A DNA stretch of 64,000 bases from Chthoniobacter flavus Ellin428 (GCF_000173075.1 NZ_ABVL01000001.1:186001-250000); one strand, 5' to 3'. Shown: positions 38,263 to 48,626, counted from the stretch's first letter. Numbers and translations: made by a program. Notes: a model not told the origin generated them from the letters alone.

Positions 38263-39867
38263 ATGAGAGCGTGGTCGCTATTGTTGATGCTTTGTGTTTG
38301 TGGGCCTCTAGCGGGTGCGGAGGATTTATTGAGTCTGGCGGAAAAGGGATTTCATCACGACGAGCTGCGGAAGGAATTGCGGGCCTCACCGCAGGCGGCT
38401 CTCACCTTGCGCGATGCGGACCAAAGGACGGCGTTGCACATGTCGGCCATGCATGGGCAGTTCGAAGATGTGTTTCTTCTCCTGGAGGCGGGCGCTCGGA
38501 TTGATGTGGTCGACAAGGCCGGTTACACGCCGCTGCGCTATGCTCTCGAGGGACGTCAGCGGGCCTACGGGTTGCTCTGTGCGCAGGTGCTGGTGGCTGG
38601 CGGAGCGAATATCAATCGCGTGGACGAAAACGGCAGTACCCCCTTGGCCATTGCCGTGGCCAATGGCTTTCGCCCAGCGGTGGAGTTCTTGATCAGCCAG
38701 GGCGCGGTGGTCGAGCCCAAGGAGGTGCCGCCGGAACAGCAGCCGTTGACAATCGCGCTCCGGAGAAATGATGCGGAAATGATCGCGCTGCTGGAGAAGG
38801 CCAAAACGTGGGCCGCAAAAAAATCGCCGGACACTTCCAATAGGCCGGACAAGGTCGACGCACGCTTTCTGGCCGCGGTGCGGGCCGGCGACATACCTTT
38901 GGTCGTCGACTTGATTCAGCAAGGGGCGGTCATTGACACGGCCGATGCCGATGGCGCTACCGCTCTTTATATTGCGGTGAAAGAGCATCGTGCAGAGATG
39001 GTTTCGTTGCTGCTCTACAATGGCGCCGATCCCAATCGGGCGAAAAACGACGGCATGACACCGTTGATGGCTTCCATGCCGTTCTTCGACATCAAGGGAA
39101 CTGGCGTCTTCCTGATGCTGATCCAATTTGGCGCCGACGTGAATGCGGTAACGAAGGATGGCCGCACGCCGCTGAGTGAAGCGGTGGCCGCGCGCAATAA
39201 CTTCACCGCCAAATGGTGCATCTGGCGGGGAGCGAAGCTCGATGTGAAGACGAAGAAAGGAACGTTGATGCAGATCGCGAAAGCGCGCCCGGATTGGCCG
39301 TCGATGATTGACGTGTTGAAGAAGGAAGGGGTGGCCGACGATGAGGCGCTGCCCGTGTCCGCTACCGAGGCGGCGTTCAATGCGGTGCGCGCCGGAGATA
39401 TCGCCGCGGTGGAAGAGGCGTTGAAGGACGGGGTGGCGGTGGACGTGACGGATGATGTCGGTGCGCCGATGCTCGCGTGGGCGGCTCATTACAAGCGCCT
39501 GGACATCGTCGATCTCCTGCTCAAACACGGCGCGAACGTCGACCAGAGAAACGCGAAAACGAGCAAGACCGCCCTCCAGGAATTTGCGCTTTACGGAAAA
39601 GACGGCAATGACGGGGAGGCTGCGGAGCGCATGCAGGAACTGTTGGACCGGGGCGCCGATCCAAATGTGGTGACCAAGGATGGTGACACCGCACTGATGA
39701 TCGCCGCGCGCACGGGCACGAAAGGGGAGAATCTCATGCTGCTCTTAAAACTGACGAAGGACCTGAATGCGCGAAACAAAGATGGCAAGACGGCGCTTGG
39801 CCTGGCGCGTGAATATGGGAACCAGGACGTGGCGGAGATACTGGTGTCGCACGGGGCGGTGGAGTGA
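38263..39867 (+). CDS. Exported ankyrin-repeat protein
   Basis: 534 residues with signal peptide MRAWSLLLMLCVCGPLAGAE. About ten 33-residue ankyrin repeats follow, for example QRTALHMSAMHGQFEDVFLL, GSTPLAIAVANGFRPAVEFL, GATALYIAVKEHRAEMVSLL, GDTALMIAARTGTKGENLML and GKTALGLAREYGNQDVAEIL. Two less regular stretches (about 155-205 and 335-365) interrupt the array. Ankyrin arrays bind other proteins, and export implies a periplasmic or secreted scaffold. It appears monocistronic. The start is fixed by the signal peptide. Confidence 0.9.
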   Translation: MRAWSLLLMLCVCGPLAGAEDLLSLAEKGFHHDELRKELRASPQAALTLRDADQRTALHMSAMHGQFEDVFLLLEAGARIDVVDKAGYTPLRYALEGRQRAYGLLCAQVLVAGGANINRVDENGSTPLAIAVANGFRPAVEFLISQGAVVEPKEVPPEQQPLTIALRRNDAEMIALLEKAKTWAAKKSPDTSNRPDKVDARFLAAVRAGDIPLVVDLIQQGAVIDTADADGATALYIAVKEHRAEMVSLLLYNGADPNRAKNDGMTPLMASMPFFDIKGTGVFLMLIQFGADVNAVTKDGRTPLSEAVAARNNFTAKWCIWRGAKLDVKTKKGTLMQIAKARPDWPSMIDVLKKEGVADDEALPVSATEAAFNAVRAGDIAAVEEALKDGVAVDVTDDVGAPMLAWAAHYKRLDIVDLLLKHGANVDQRNAKTSKTALQEFALYGKDGNDGEAAERMQELLDRGADPNVVTKDGDTALMIAARTGTKGENLMLLLKLTKDLNARNKDGKTALGLAREYGNQDVAEILVSHGAVE

Positions 39868-39886
39868 AAGGAAAGGCGGAACATCC

Positions 39887-39980
39887 AACACCCAACATCC
39901 AATTTTCAGACACTCCGCGCTGAGGCGGAGGGGCGGAGAGGGAAAGAAAAGGATGAAGGATGAAGGCGGAAGGATGAAGT
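39887..39980. repeat. 7-bp tandem repeats CAACAYC and GGATGAA in the gap before the helicase gene
   Basis: Twenty bases after the ankyrin stop, CAACACC, CAACATC, CAA. Then GGATGAA, GGATGAA, GGCGGA, AGGATGAA (about 39952-39978). A related complement, CTTCATCC, appears near 40040. The 326-base gap 39868-40193 otherwise shows no gene; an in-frame extension of the helicase frame through it is not credible. Confidence 0.75.
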
Positions 39981-40193
39981 GAAGTGCGCTGCGCGGATTT
40001 TCGAGGACGCGGCCTTCGTTACCCAGGCGACACAAATCTCTTCATCCTTTTCCTCCGTCTAGAGGCGTGTGGCATTTCGGCTGCGTTAGCGGTCTTGAGA
40101 ATTCCCGATACGCAAGTGGAAAATCGTGCGGGAAAACTTTTTCGGGAGCGCACTTGCGCGGGGCGCGGACGGGGGCAATCTGTGCGCGCTTTT

Positions 40194-42230
40194 ATGTCCG
40201 GCTTCTCGCTTTTCGATCTCAATCCCGAACAGGAACAGGCGGTGCGTACCACAGAGGGTCCGCTGCTGATCCTGGCGGGTGCGGGGACCGGCAAGACGCG
40301 CGTGATCACCATGCGCGTGGCGTTTCTCATTTCTCAAGGTGTCGACCCTTCGCACATCCTGGCGGTGACGTTTACCAACAAGGCGGCGGATGAAATGCGC
40401 GAGCGCCTGGCGAAGATGATCGAGCCTTCGCAGGCGAAGAAGGTGACGATGTCCACCTTCCACGCGCTTTGCGTGCGCATCCTGCGGCAGGACATCGAGA
40501 AGCTCGGCTGGAAGAAGAATTTCTCCATCTACGACGAGGGCGACCAGATGGGCTTGATCAAGAAGATCATCACTCGCACGGCGGCGAAGGATGAGAAGCT
40601 TGATCCCAACGTCGCGAAGAACCTGATTTCCAAAGCGAAAAACAACGGCTGGCGCGAGGTATCGCCGGGCGATGAGAAGACCCTCGCAGGTGCGGTCTTC
40701 GCGCGCTACCAGGCGGAGCTGAAGACGCTGAACGCGGTGGATTTCGACGATCTCCTCCTGCTCGCGGTGAAGGTGCTCTCGGAGCATGCGGATGTGCGCG
40801 ATCGCTGGCACCGGCGGTTCCGTTACCTGATGGTCGACGAATTCCAGGACACGAACCGGCTGCAGCTCGAACTGGTGTCCATGCTGGCCAAGCCCGCCGA
40901 GGGCACGGGCGGGCGGCCGAACGTGGCGGTGGTAGGTGACGATGATCAATCCATCTACGGCTGGCGCGGCGCGGAGGTGAGCAACATTCTCGAATTCGAG
41001 GCGCACTTTCCGGATCCAGTGGTGGTGAAGCTCGAGCAGAACTACCGCTCGACAAATGCGATTCTCAACACGGCCAACTTTCTGATTAAGAACAATCCCC
41101 GGCGCCGTCCGAAGAAGCTCTGGAGCTCGGCCGGTGACGGCGACAAGGTGCGCATCGTGGGCATGAGCGATGACCGCCAGGAAGCGGAATTCATTGCCAA
41201 CGAGATCGCGCAACGCAGCGTGACGGAGAGCGCCCCGCACGAAGAGTTCGCCATTCTCTTCCGGATGAACGCGCAGTCGCGCCTGCTGGAGACGAATTTG
41301 CGCCAGCTCAATATCCCGTATCGGATCATCGGCGGGAAAAGCTTCTTCGACCGGCGTGAGGTGAAGGACCTGCTGGCCTACGCGAATTGCCTGGTGAACA
41401 CGGATGATGACGTGTCGCTGCTGCGGATCATCAATACGCCGGCGCGGGGGATCAGCTCGAACACCGTGGAGAAGGCGACGGACTTCAGCGCGAAGCAGAA
41501 GTGCAGCGTGTTCGACGTCCTGACGAACGAAGCGTTTCGGGGCACGTTGACGAAGCGGACGGTGGAATCGCTCGACCGCTTTGTGGAAATGCTCGACCGT
41601 TTCGAGACGAAGCTGAACACGCCGTTGTCGGATCACGCCGCGGTGCTGCGCGAAATGATGAAGGAGACGGGCTATCTCGATGAGCTCAAGCGCACCTGCA
41701 AGACGCCGCAGGAGGCGTTGAGCCGGGAGACGAACCTGATGGATTTGCTGAAGTCATTTGAGGATTACCAGGGACGCTCGTCGGAAGGCCTGCGCGGGTT
41801 CCTGGATGAAATGAGCCTGCGCCAGGAGCGCGAGGAGGACGATGACGATGCGCGCGGGACAGGGGTGACGCTCATCACGCTCCACGCCGCCAAAGGGCTG
41901 GAGTATCCGCACGTGTATTTGATCGGCCTCGAGGAAGGGTTGCTGCCGCACGATCGTTCGAAGCTGGAAGGCACGGTCGATGAAGAGCGCCGGTTGTTGT
42001 ATGTGGGCATCACCCGCGCGCGCCGGACGCTGGCGCTTTCGTGGTGCCGGCATCGGATCCGGTACGGCAGTCCCATGCCGTGCACGCCGAGCTCGTTCAT
42101 CAAGGAACTCCCACCGGAGTGGATCATCCATCGCGACGCTACGCAGATCCTGCAGGCGCCGGTGAGTGAGGCTGCGGCGAAGAGCAAGTTTGGGGCTTTG
42201 CGCGCCGCCGTCGAGCGAGCGGCGGGGTAG
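40194..42230 (+). CDS. UvrD/Rep/PcrA-family DNA helicase
   Basis: 678 residues, SF1A 3'-5' DNA helicase acting in repair and replication restart. Motifs in order: Q motif LNPEQEQAV, Walker A LAGAGTGKT, Ia AVTFTNKAADEMRER, II VDEFQDTN, III VVGDDDQSIYGWRGAE, IV EQNYRST, V TLHAAKGLEYPHVYLIG and VI ITRARR. Length suits the Rep/PcrA subgroup. ATG 40194 (MSGFSLFDLNPEQEQAV) is the correct start; upstream in-frame sequence is repeat-containing. It is followed after 14 bases by a GTTGA-type heptamer array. Confidence 0.93.
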   Translation: MSGFSLFDLNPEQEQAVRTTEGPLLILAGAGTGKTRVITMRVAFLISQGVDPSHILAVTFTNKAADEMRERLAKMIEPSQAKKVTMSTFHALCVRILRQDIEKLGWKKNFSIYDEGDQMGLIKKIITRTAAKDEKLDPNVAKNLISKAKNNGWREVSPGDEKTLAGAVFARYQAELKTLNAVDFDDLLLLAVKVLSEHADVRDRWHRRFRYLMVDEFQDTNRLQLELVSMLAKPAEGTGGRPNVAVVGDDDQSIYGWRGAEVSNILEFEAHFPDPVVVKLEQNYRSTNAILNTANFLIKNNPRRRPKKLWSSAGDGDKVRIVGMSDDRQEAEFIANEIAQRSVTESAPHEEFAILFRMNAQSRLLETNLRQLNIPYRIIGGKSFFDRREVKDLLAYANCLVNTDDDVSLLRIINTPARGISSNTVEKATDFSAKQKCSVFDVLTNEAFRGTLTKRTVESLDRFVEMLDRFETKLNTPLSDHAAVLREMMKETGYLDELKRTCKTPQEALSRETNLMDLLKSFEDYQGRSSEGLRGFLDEMSLRQEREEDDDDARGTGVTLITLHAAKGLEYPHVYLIGLEEGLLPHDRSKLEGTVDEERRLLYVGITRARRTLALSWCRHRIRYGSPMPCTPSSFIKELPPEWIIHRDATQILQAPVSEAAAKSKFGALRAAVERAAG

Positions 42231-42246
42231 GGGGGAGGAAAGTTGA

Positions 42247-42288
42247 TAGTTGAGGGTTGATCGTTGAGAGCCGGTTTTCGGACTGCCA
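42247..42288 (+). repeat. 7-bp tandem array GTTGANN after the helicase gene
   Basis: GTTGATA, GTTGAGG, GTTGATC, GTTGAGA, followed by GCCGGTTTTCGGACTG, the same tail that follows the array after purN. It begins about 14 bases downstream of the helicase stop, in the same orientation as the gene. The rest of the gap to 42351 has no gene. Confidence 0.85.
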
Positions 42289-42351
42289 TGTTGCAGGTCC
42301 AAGAGCGGGCACCGGCGCTAGCGTAGCTATTCTTGGACGCACTCTACGGCG

Positions 42352-45300
42352 CTACCTCTCCACTGGTTCGATAAGGAACTGGAAGCCGGGGATGGGCGTG
42401 ACGACGAAGTGCTCGACGGTGAGTTCCACTTCGCCCGCGGTCTTCGTTTCGAAGGCTGCGAATTTTTCAGTGGGCGCATCGGCGGTCCAGTTTTCGAGCA
42501 CGGTCTGGCCATCGGCCAGCACGCGAACGCCGCCGCCACCGGACGCGTGGAAGCGCCATTTGCCCACAGGGAGGTTGATTTTGGCGGTGGCGATCATGCC
42601 GTAGTGATCCGCCCCCGGTCCGCGCTCGGTGAGTTCGGAATTCAAATTCAAAGCCTTCGGCCCGCCGCTCTGGTAAGGCAGCATGAGAGCGCGAACCGGT
42701 CGTGTTGACCGCCTCGGGTTCATGGGCCAGTGCACGCCATGCGGTGAGGTCACCGAGTGGGTCGGTGCGCGACGCGAACCAGGAGACCGACCAGCGGGCC
42801 CGACTCACGTAATTATAGGCGTAGGGGAGGAGCGCGGTTGAACCGGAAAGATGCGCCAGTTCGCGGAAAGCGGTGATCGCTGCTTCGGGTTGTCCGGCTT
42901 CCCAACTGTCGTGCACGGTGTTGAGCAACTCCAGCGCGCGGCGTTTGTCGCCGACCAGGGCGGGGGACGACATCCAATCCGGCGAAGGCGTATCCAGGGA
43001 GCGGGCAAACGCCGCCTCGGCATTTGCCCCCGCGGTACGGGAAGCGGCATCATCCGGGGCGAGGCTGTGCAACTGCCCGAAGGTGAGGCGAGCGTCGTCC
43101 ACCCAGCCGACCTGGGCATAGGTGAGAGCGAGCTTGCGCAGCGTCTCGAGGTCCTTGGGATGCTCCTTTTTGTATTCGATCAGTCGGTCGATGGCATCGA
43201 GGCGCGCACCACGTTCCGCATCGCGAATGCGTAAGGCCGAGTCATAGCCGGCGCTGAGGTTCTGCTGGCCATCCGGGCTCCAGTCGAGTGCATCCAATTC
43301 CGAGGTGCCGAGGCCATGGGAAATCTGCGCGACTTCGCCGCCGCTGTCGGTGGCAAAAATGCGGACGATGCCGTCCTGGCCGGCGGTGGCCAGTCGATGC
43401 CCATTGGGGCTCCACGCCACCCGCCAGACGCCGCTGCTGTGTCCGTGAAGCTGGCGAATCAAATGCCCGGTGGCGCCATCGAGGACATCCGCGAGACCAT
43501 CCTGCGTGCCATACGCCAGATAGTGACCGCCGGGACTCCAACGCATATCGAAGATGGCATGCGGAGGTTCATATTCGGAAACGGCACTGCCCAACGGCGC
43601 GGGCGACGCGGTCTTCCAGGTCGATAGAATGGTGCCGGCAAACGCATCCCAGACCTGAATCGCGCCATCCGTTCCGCCGAGGGCGATGCGCGTTTCATCG
43701 GGGAACCACACGAGGCTCTTCGTGGGGCGCAGAATGGTGGTGACCAGCATGCCGTTGCGCGTGTCCCAGATGCGCGTTTCATCCAGCCCGGCGCCGGCCA
43801 GGTAGCGCCCCGAAGGACTCCACGCCACGCGCACCGCGCGCGGTAGGGCGTAGACACCGAGCGGGCAGCCGCTGGCGGTATCGAGGACTTCGACCAGACC
43901 CCAACCGCGCGAAGCGGTGGCGATGCGGGTGCCGTCGGGGGACCACGCGACGTCAAAAAGGTTGCTGTGCGAGGAGTGCGCGGGCAGAGAGAGGCCAGAG
44001 ACGGGATCGACGAGAAAGATGCGATCCCGGAAATTAACGACCGCCACCCGCGAGCCGTTCGGATCCCATTGTGCGGCCGAGATCCAGTTGCTTGGCTTGA
44101 CTTTGATGGCGGTGTCTTCCGTCGAGGACGGCAGCCAGGCGCGCAAAGTGCCGTCCGACCCGCCCGAGAAGAGCACCGTAGGGCTCGGGCTTCCGTCCGT
44201 CGCGGGCAGCTTGATCCACGCGAGCACATTGACCTCTCCGGAATGGCCGTTCAGCACTTCGGAGACGTTGGAGGAACTGAGGGTGTCGATGCGAATCGTC
44301 CCGTCATGGCTGGCGCTGGCGATTTGCGAACCCTCCGGCCGCCACGCCACGGCGCTGATAAACCCGTGATGCGTCGTGAAATTGTAGAGCCGGTCTTTCT
44401 TGCCGATCTCATAGACCGATACGGTTAGATGCTTGGACCCGGCGGCGACATATTTGCCGGTCGGATCGATGGCTACGGCGAAGACGTCATTCCCAGAGCC
44501 CGCCGCGATGGAGAACGCGGCGCGTGAGTTGAAATCGAAAACCTCGAGGGTCTTGTCCGTATCGGTCTCACCCGCGGCGAGTCGTGCCCCGTCCGCGGAC
44601 CAGTCCAGCGAGGCCGCGCCGTGTTTGGTGGTGGCGAAGGTTTCGGGGCGACCGGCATTGCCATTTCCGAGCGGATGCCAGATGAGCAGTTCCTTCTCGA
44701 GGCTGCCGATGGCGAGCGTCGGCGTGCCGCCGTCGTTGGGCCGCCACGCGACGGTGCGTACTGGATTGCCGATGCCGATCCGCACCTCGGCCACGCTCTT
44801 GTGGGCGTTGATGTCCCAGATGCGCACGTAACCGTCCTGCCCGCCCGAGGCGAGGTATTTCCCGTCGCTGCTCCAGGAAACGGCGAGCACCCCGCCCGGG
44901 TGAGCCTGCACGCGCCACTGCGGCACGAGCCCGCGCGTTTGCCAGAGCGCGATTTCGCCATCCGCGCCGCCAGTGGCCAGGCGCGTTCCGTCGGCATTGG
45001 CGCACAGGGCGAAAACGCCGCCGGTATGGGCATTGATGCGCAAACGATCCTGACTCGCCTGACCCATGAGGTAATACCACTCCCACTCCCGCAGATCCCG
45101 GCCGCTGGGTTCGTGGCGATGCCGCTGCAAAAGCTGGCGCGCGGTTTCCGAGCGTCCGTCGGAGAGCTGGCGGCCAGCCTGCAGCATATCCGAGAGATAG
45201 AGTTCCGACTCGGCCACATCGCGTTGCTTGTCAGCCAAATCACGGGCGATGCTCGCCTGAATGGACGCCTTCTCCGCGCGGTCGCGTGCGCGATAGAGAT

Positions 45301-46734
45301 AAACGGAGAAGATGACCCCGGCGAGCAGCAGCAGCGCGGCTGCGGAGGAGATCGTGCGATGGCGGCGCAGGAAAAGCCCCAGGATCTTCACCGCGCCGGC
45401 ATTTTCCGCGCTCGTGGCGAAGCCGTTCTGATAGGCTTGGATCTCGGTCTGCAGCGCCTTGACCGTGGGGTACCGGTTGGCCTTTTCAAACGACATCGCC
45501 TTCAAGGCGACCGCCGCGAGCGATTCTGGCAGGCGTCCGCCGGGCCAGTGCGCATGGCGCTTTTTCCCGCAAGCCTCGGCGAAAGGCACGATGTTACCGG
45601 ATCGCACATTTTGGATGACCTCGGCGTTGCTGCGTCCGTGAAATGGCGGCCGCAGCGTGATGACGAAATAGAGGATCGCGCCCAGCGAATAGATATCCGT
45701 GCGCTCGTCCATGAGCTCCACTTCGCCATTCGCCTGCTCGGGCGGCATGTACTGCGGCGTGCCCATCACCGTGCCGGAAATCGTCGGGCCGATTGTGGTG
45801 GCTTCCGCGTCGGAGGCTGGTGCGTTTCCTCCTCTGGCAACGGTTCGGGTTGGGGCTTGTGCTTGCCACTGCGGTGTTGCTCCCGGCCCAGTAGCTTGGC
45901 CAGACCCCAGTCCATGACCAGCGCCTCACCGTATTCACCGAGCATGATATTCGCCGGCTTGAGGTCGCGATGAATGACGCCCTTGGAGTGCGCGAAAGCG
46001 AGCGCGTCGCAGATTTTTTGGAAAACCGTGAGCAGCGCGCTGAGGGGCCAATTGCGGATCGTCTCCGCATCGCTGGCGTCGAGTAGTTCGAGCACGCGCT
46101 TGAGCGAAATGCCCCGCACGAGCTTCATCGTGTAGAAGGGTTTGCCGTCCTTGTTTACGCCGAGCTCGTGCACAGGGACGATGTTCGGGTGTTCGAGTTG
46201 CGCGGTGACCTGCGCCTCCTGGCAAAAGCGATCGAAAGCCGCTGGCTTCGAATCATCGCGGATGAGCTTCATCGCCACCTCGCGCTGCAAAGTTGACTCG
46301 ATGGCGCTCTTGATCACACCCATGCCGCCGTGGGCCACGGTGCGCCCGACGCTGTAATTGCGTCCGTCGCGCATCTCGGCGTTCAACGTGCGCCGCACCC
46401 TTACCTCGCTCGCGTCGGACGTGCTCGTGTCTCCCATGGAATCGAGAATGACGTGCGCCTCACCGAGCCGGATTTTTTGATCGGGCTGCACGGAGGTCGC
46501 TTTCCGAATCTCCTCCTCATCGACGAACGTCCCGTTTCCACTGCCCAGGTCTTCGATCTCCCAATCCACATCGTCCAGCTTCAACCGCGCGTGCTGGTCC
46601 GCCACGCCCTCTGCCCGGAAACGGATTTCCGCGTCCGCGCCACTACCGAGGATGTAAGTGCCTGGGGAAAGAGTCTGCGTGAGAAGCGGCTTGTCGCGCA
46701 GGAAAACCGTTACCTTCGTCTGGGGTGCCGACAT
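42352..46734 (-). CDS. FHA - Ser/Thr protein kinase - WD40 membrane protein, two apparent frameshifts
   Basis: About 1460 residues after correction. Domains: FHA (YILGSGADAEIRFRAEGVAD; DLGSGNGTFVDEEE); Hanks-type kinase with Gly loop AHGGMGVIKSA, Lys in VAMKLIRDD, HRD loop VIHRDLKPANIML, DWG in place of DFG, and APE-like MGTPQYMPPEQANG; one membrane segment (ISSAAALLLLAGVIFSVYLY); a long WD40 array (LATGGADGEIALW, LASGGQDGYVRIWD, LATAGQDGIVRIF); and a C-terminal beta region. One chain thus couples a cytoplasmic kinase to a probable extracytoplasmic propeller. Frames change near 45790-45850 and near 42690-42720, and correction gives one reading frame. ATG 46734 starts the FHA domain. Confidence 0.88.
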
Positions 46735-46771
46735 GGGGGATTGTGGTAGACCGTTCGGAGCCGGGGGGCAA

Positions 46772-46920
46772 GGAGGAGTTGAGAGTTGAGAGTCCCCCGG
46801 CCGCGCACTTTCTGGTGACGTTCCGCGCCAGCTATCGAACAAAACCCAGCCGCGGAGCGGCCTATCCGGCGGAAAAGTGGCGGACTCTCAACTCTCAACC
46901 CTCAACTCTCAACTCTCAAC
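46772..46920. repeat. Inverted pair of GTTGAGA heptamer arrays
   Basis: GTTGAGA, GTTGAGA, GTCCCC (46776-46796) on the plus strand faces a five-unit complementary array (ACTCTCA, ACTCTCA, ACCCTCA, ACTCTCA, ACTCTCA, AC) at 46885-46920. The latter overlaps the end of the glycosyltransferase gene, so its last codons and stop are made of repeat units. The arms plus flanking GCGCACTTTC/GAAAAGTGGC-like sequence could form a hairpin in the glycosyltransferase mRNA. Confidence 0.85.
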
Positions 46921-48018
46921 TTCCCGCTCCATCAACTTTTCCACGATCCGCGCTTCGTTCTCATCCAGATAGCGCGCCGCTCCGCCGGTGAAATACAGCT
47001 CGATGCGGCGGCACACTTCCTCCGCTGTAATCATGTCCATGCAGCGGGGCAACGGCAGGCTGCGCGGGCCGGGGGCGGTTTCCGGGACGACGTCGACGCA
47101 AAGGTTTTCGTCCTTTTCGTCGCCGTCGCCGAGCGGGATGGTGCGGCTCTTCCAGCATCCGCCGTTGTCGCAACAAAGCAGTGCGCCATTCATGTGAATG
47201 TATTGATGATGCGGGTAGGCCTCCCACTGCGACGGTTCACGTCCGCCGGCGACCACCACGCAGGGGCGATTCAACGGCCGGCCGCCCTTCACCTCCACCG
47301 CGGCGGCGAGGTGCATGAGCATGGTCACCGGAGAGATGACGCCCTGCGCGTGATAGACCAGCCGCACGAGTTGGCGGAGATCGGTCTTGCCGCGCAGGTC
47401 GAGCACTCCTTTCAAGGGCGGGTGCCAGTGCCTCACCTCGCCCACCTGCACAAAGAGGATCTTCCCACGAAAGTGATCCACCACCTGCTGCCAACGCACG
47501 GAGTCCCACCACTTGATCGTGTAGTCGGCCTTGCCGCCGGCGACGACGATCCAGAATGGCACCGGCTCGTGGGTGATCTCCTGGACTTGCGACATCCAGT
47601 GTTTTTCCTGCGCGGTGAGGAAGATGCTGCCCTTGAACGGCCCGGGGGAGATCCGCTGGCCGATCTTGGTGCTGATGTCATCGGTGAACCCGTGGATGAA
47701 ATGATACGGGTACTGATTGCTCTTGTGGATGAGCGGATAGTGGCAGTCGATGACCTCGACCTCGGGATCCTCCTCGCGCAGCGGGGTGATGTGCGGATTG
47801 TTTTCCCACAGCTCTGCGCAGGAGGTGCGCACGTCGGTGATGAATTGCCCCGGGAAAGTCCGGTGCAGATCGCGCACCGCGGCGGTGAGCATCACGATGT
47901 CGCCCGGCGACTGGAAATTGCGCAGGATGAGTTTGCGGGGCCGCGGTTGCCCGGCAGGCGCGGAGGATTTGATAGCGCGGGAAGAGGAAGTGCTTCCCTG
48001 GGGAGTGGCTGGAGTCAT
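46909..48018 (-). CDS. Family 9 (heptosyltransferase-like) glycosyltransferase with C-terminal cysteine cluster
   Basis: 369 residues. A basic Ser-rich leader precedes the GT9-like core (KLILRNFQSPGDIVMLTAAV; CAELWENNPHITPL; VVAGGKADYTIKWWDSVRWQ; GVISPVTMLMHLAAAVEV; CVVVAGGREPSQWEAYPHHQ). The C-terminus holds Cys282, 283, 288, 307, 326 and 336 (LLCCDNGGCWKS; NLCVDVV; PRCMDMITAEEVCRRI). GT9 enzymes use ADP-heptose, and the protein-modifying TibC/AAH branch carries a four-Cys iron-binding finger, which this tail resembles. It lies 65 bases downstream of a Ser-rich protein gene on the same strand, a plausible acceptor. Assignment as a protein heptosyltransferase is inference. Its last codons (VES, stop) lie within a heptamer repeat. 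Confidence 0.8.
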   Translation of the reverse strand: MTPATPQGSTSSSRAIKSSAPAGQPRPRKLILRNFQSPGDIVMLTAAVRDLHRTFPGQFITDVRTSCAELWENNPHITPLREEDPEVEVIDCHYPLIHKSNQYPYHFIHGFTDDISTKIGQRISPGPFKGSIFLTAQEKHWMSQVQEITHEPVPFWIVVAGGKADYTIKWWDSVRWQQVVDHFRGKILFVQVGEVRHWHPPLKGVLDLRGKTDLRQLVRLVYHAQGVISPVTMLMHLAAAVEVKGGRPLNRPCVVVAGGREPSQWEAYPHHQYIHMNGALLCCDNGGCWKSRTIPLGDGDEKDENLCVDVVPETAPGPRSLPLPRCMDMITAEEVCRRIELYFTGGAARYLDENEARIVEKLMEREVES

Positions 48019-48083
48019 TGGTCGTCTAGGCGCGATTCACTGCTGCACGCGGAGACAACCCGAAAGTGGCGGACAAACCAGCG

Positions 48084-48626
48084 CTAAAAGAGGGTCGAGC
48101 TGCTGCTCGAGGAAGAGCTTGGGCTCATCGAGCTGCTGCAGGAGGAACTGCTTTGCGAAGAACTGCTGTGGGACGAGCTGCTTTGCGAGGAGCTACTGTG
48201 CGACGAACTGCTCATCGAAGAGCTGCTGTGCGAACTGCTCGACGAACTCGGGCTCATCGAACTGCTCGACGAACCGTGGGAAGAACTGCTGCTGCTTGGC
48301 GAAGGGCTGCTGCTGTGGGAGGAGCTACTCTGGGAGGAGCTGCTGTGCGATGAGCTGCTCTGGGAAGAACTACTGTGCGACGAGCTGCTCTCCGAAGAAC
48401 TGCTCGAGGGACTCATCGAACTCGAAGGGCGCATTGAACTGCTCGACGGCGAGCCGCTGTGCGAGGAATGCGAACTGTGCGAGGAACTGCTGTGGGAGGA
48501 TTCCGAGGAACTGCTGCTGTAGGAGGAAGACGGATCCATCGAGGAGCTCCAGCTGCCAACACAATCAGGCGTCCCGGATGACCCAGACGTCACTTGATTA
48601 ACCCATTTTCTCAGTGCCTCCAACAT
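48084..48626 (-). CDS. Extremely serine-rich low-complexity protein, candidate glycosyltransferase substrate
   Basis: 180 residues. The first 24 (MLEALRKWVNQVTSG...DCVG) look like an amphipathic leader with no Sec signal. The remaining 156 contain about 115 serines (74%), arranged mainly as SSSSH and SSSSQ pentads with occasional MSP, E, G or C; 11 histidines occur. Serine codons are mixed (AGC, TCG, TCC, AGT), which argues for selection on the protein rather than simple DNA slippage. No family is recognised. The glycosyltransferase gene starts 65 bases downstream, so the two probably form an operon. It could be a heavily glycosylated surface or matrix peptide, or a metal-binding protein. Confidence 0.7.
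   Translation of the reverse strand: MLEALRKWVNQVTSGSSGTPDCVGSWSSSMDPSSSYSSSSSESSHSSSSHSSHSSHSGSPSSSSMRPSSSMSPSSSSSESSSSHSSSSQSSSSHSSSSQSSSSHSSSPSPSSSSSSHGSSSSSMSPSSSSSSHSSSSMSSSSHSSSSQSSSSHSSSSQSSSSCSSSMSPSSSSSSSSTLF

Noticed and set aside
47750..48601. Plus-strand cysteine-rich open frame opposite the Ser-rich gene, and a Leu/Glu-rich reading without a start codon
   Set aside because: Both are complements of the Ser pentad repeat. The Cys-rich frame begins in the antisense of the glycosyltransferase, while the Ser frame has a proper start, stop and operon context.
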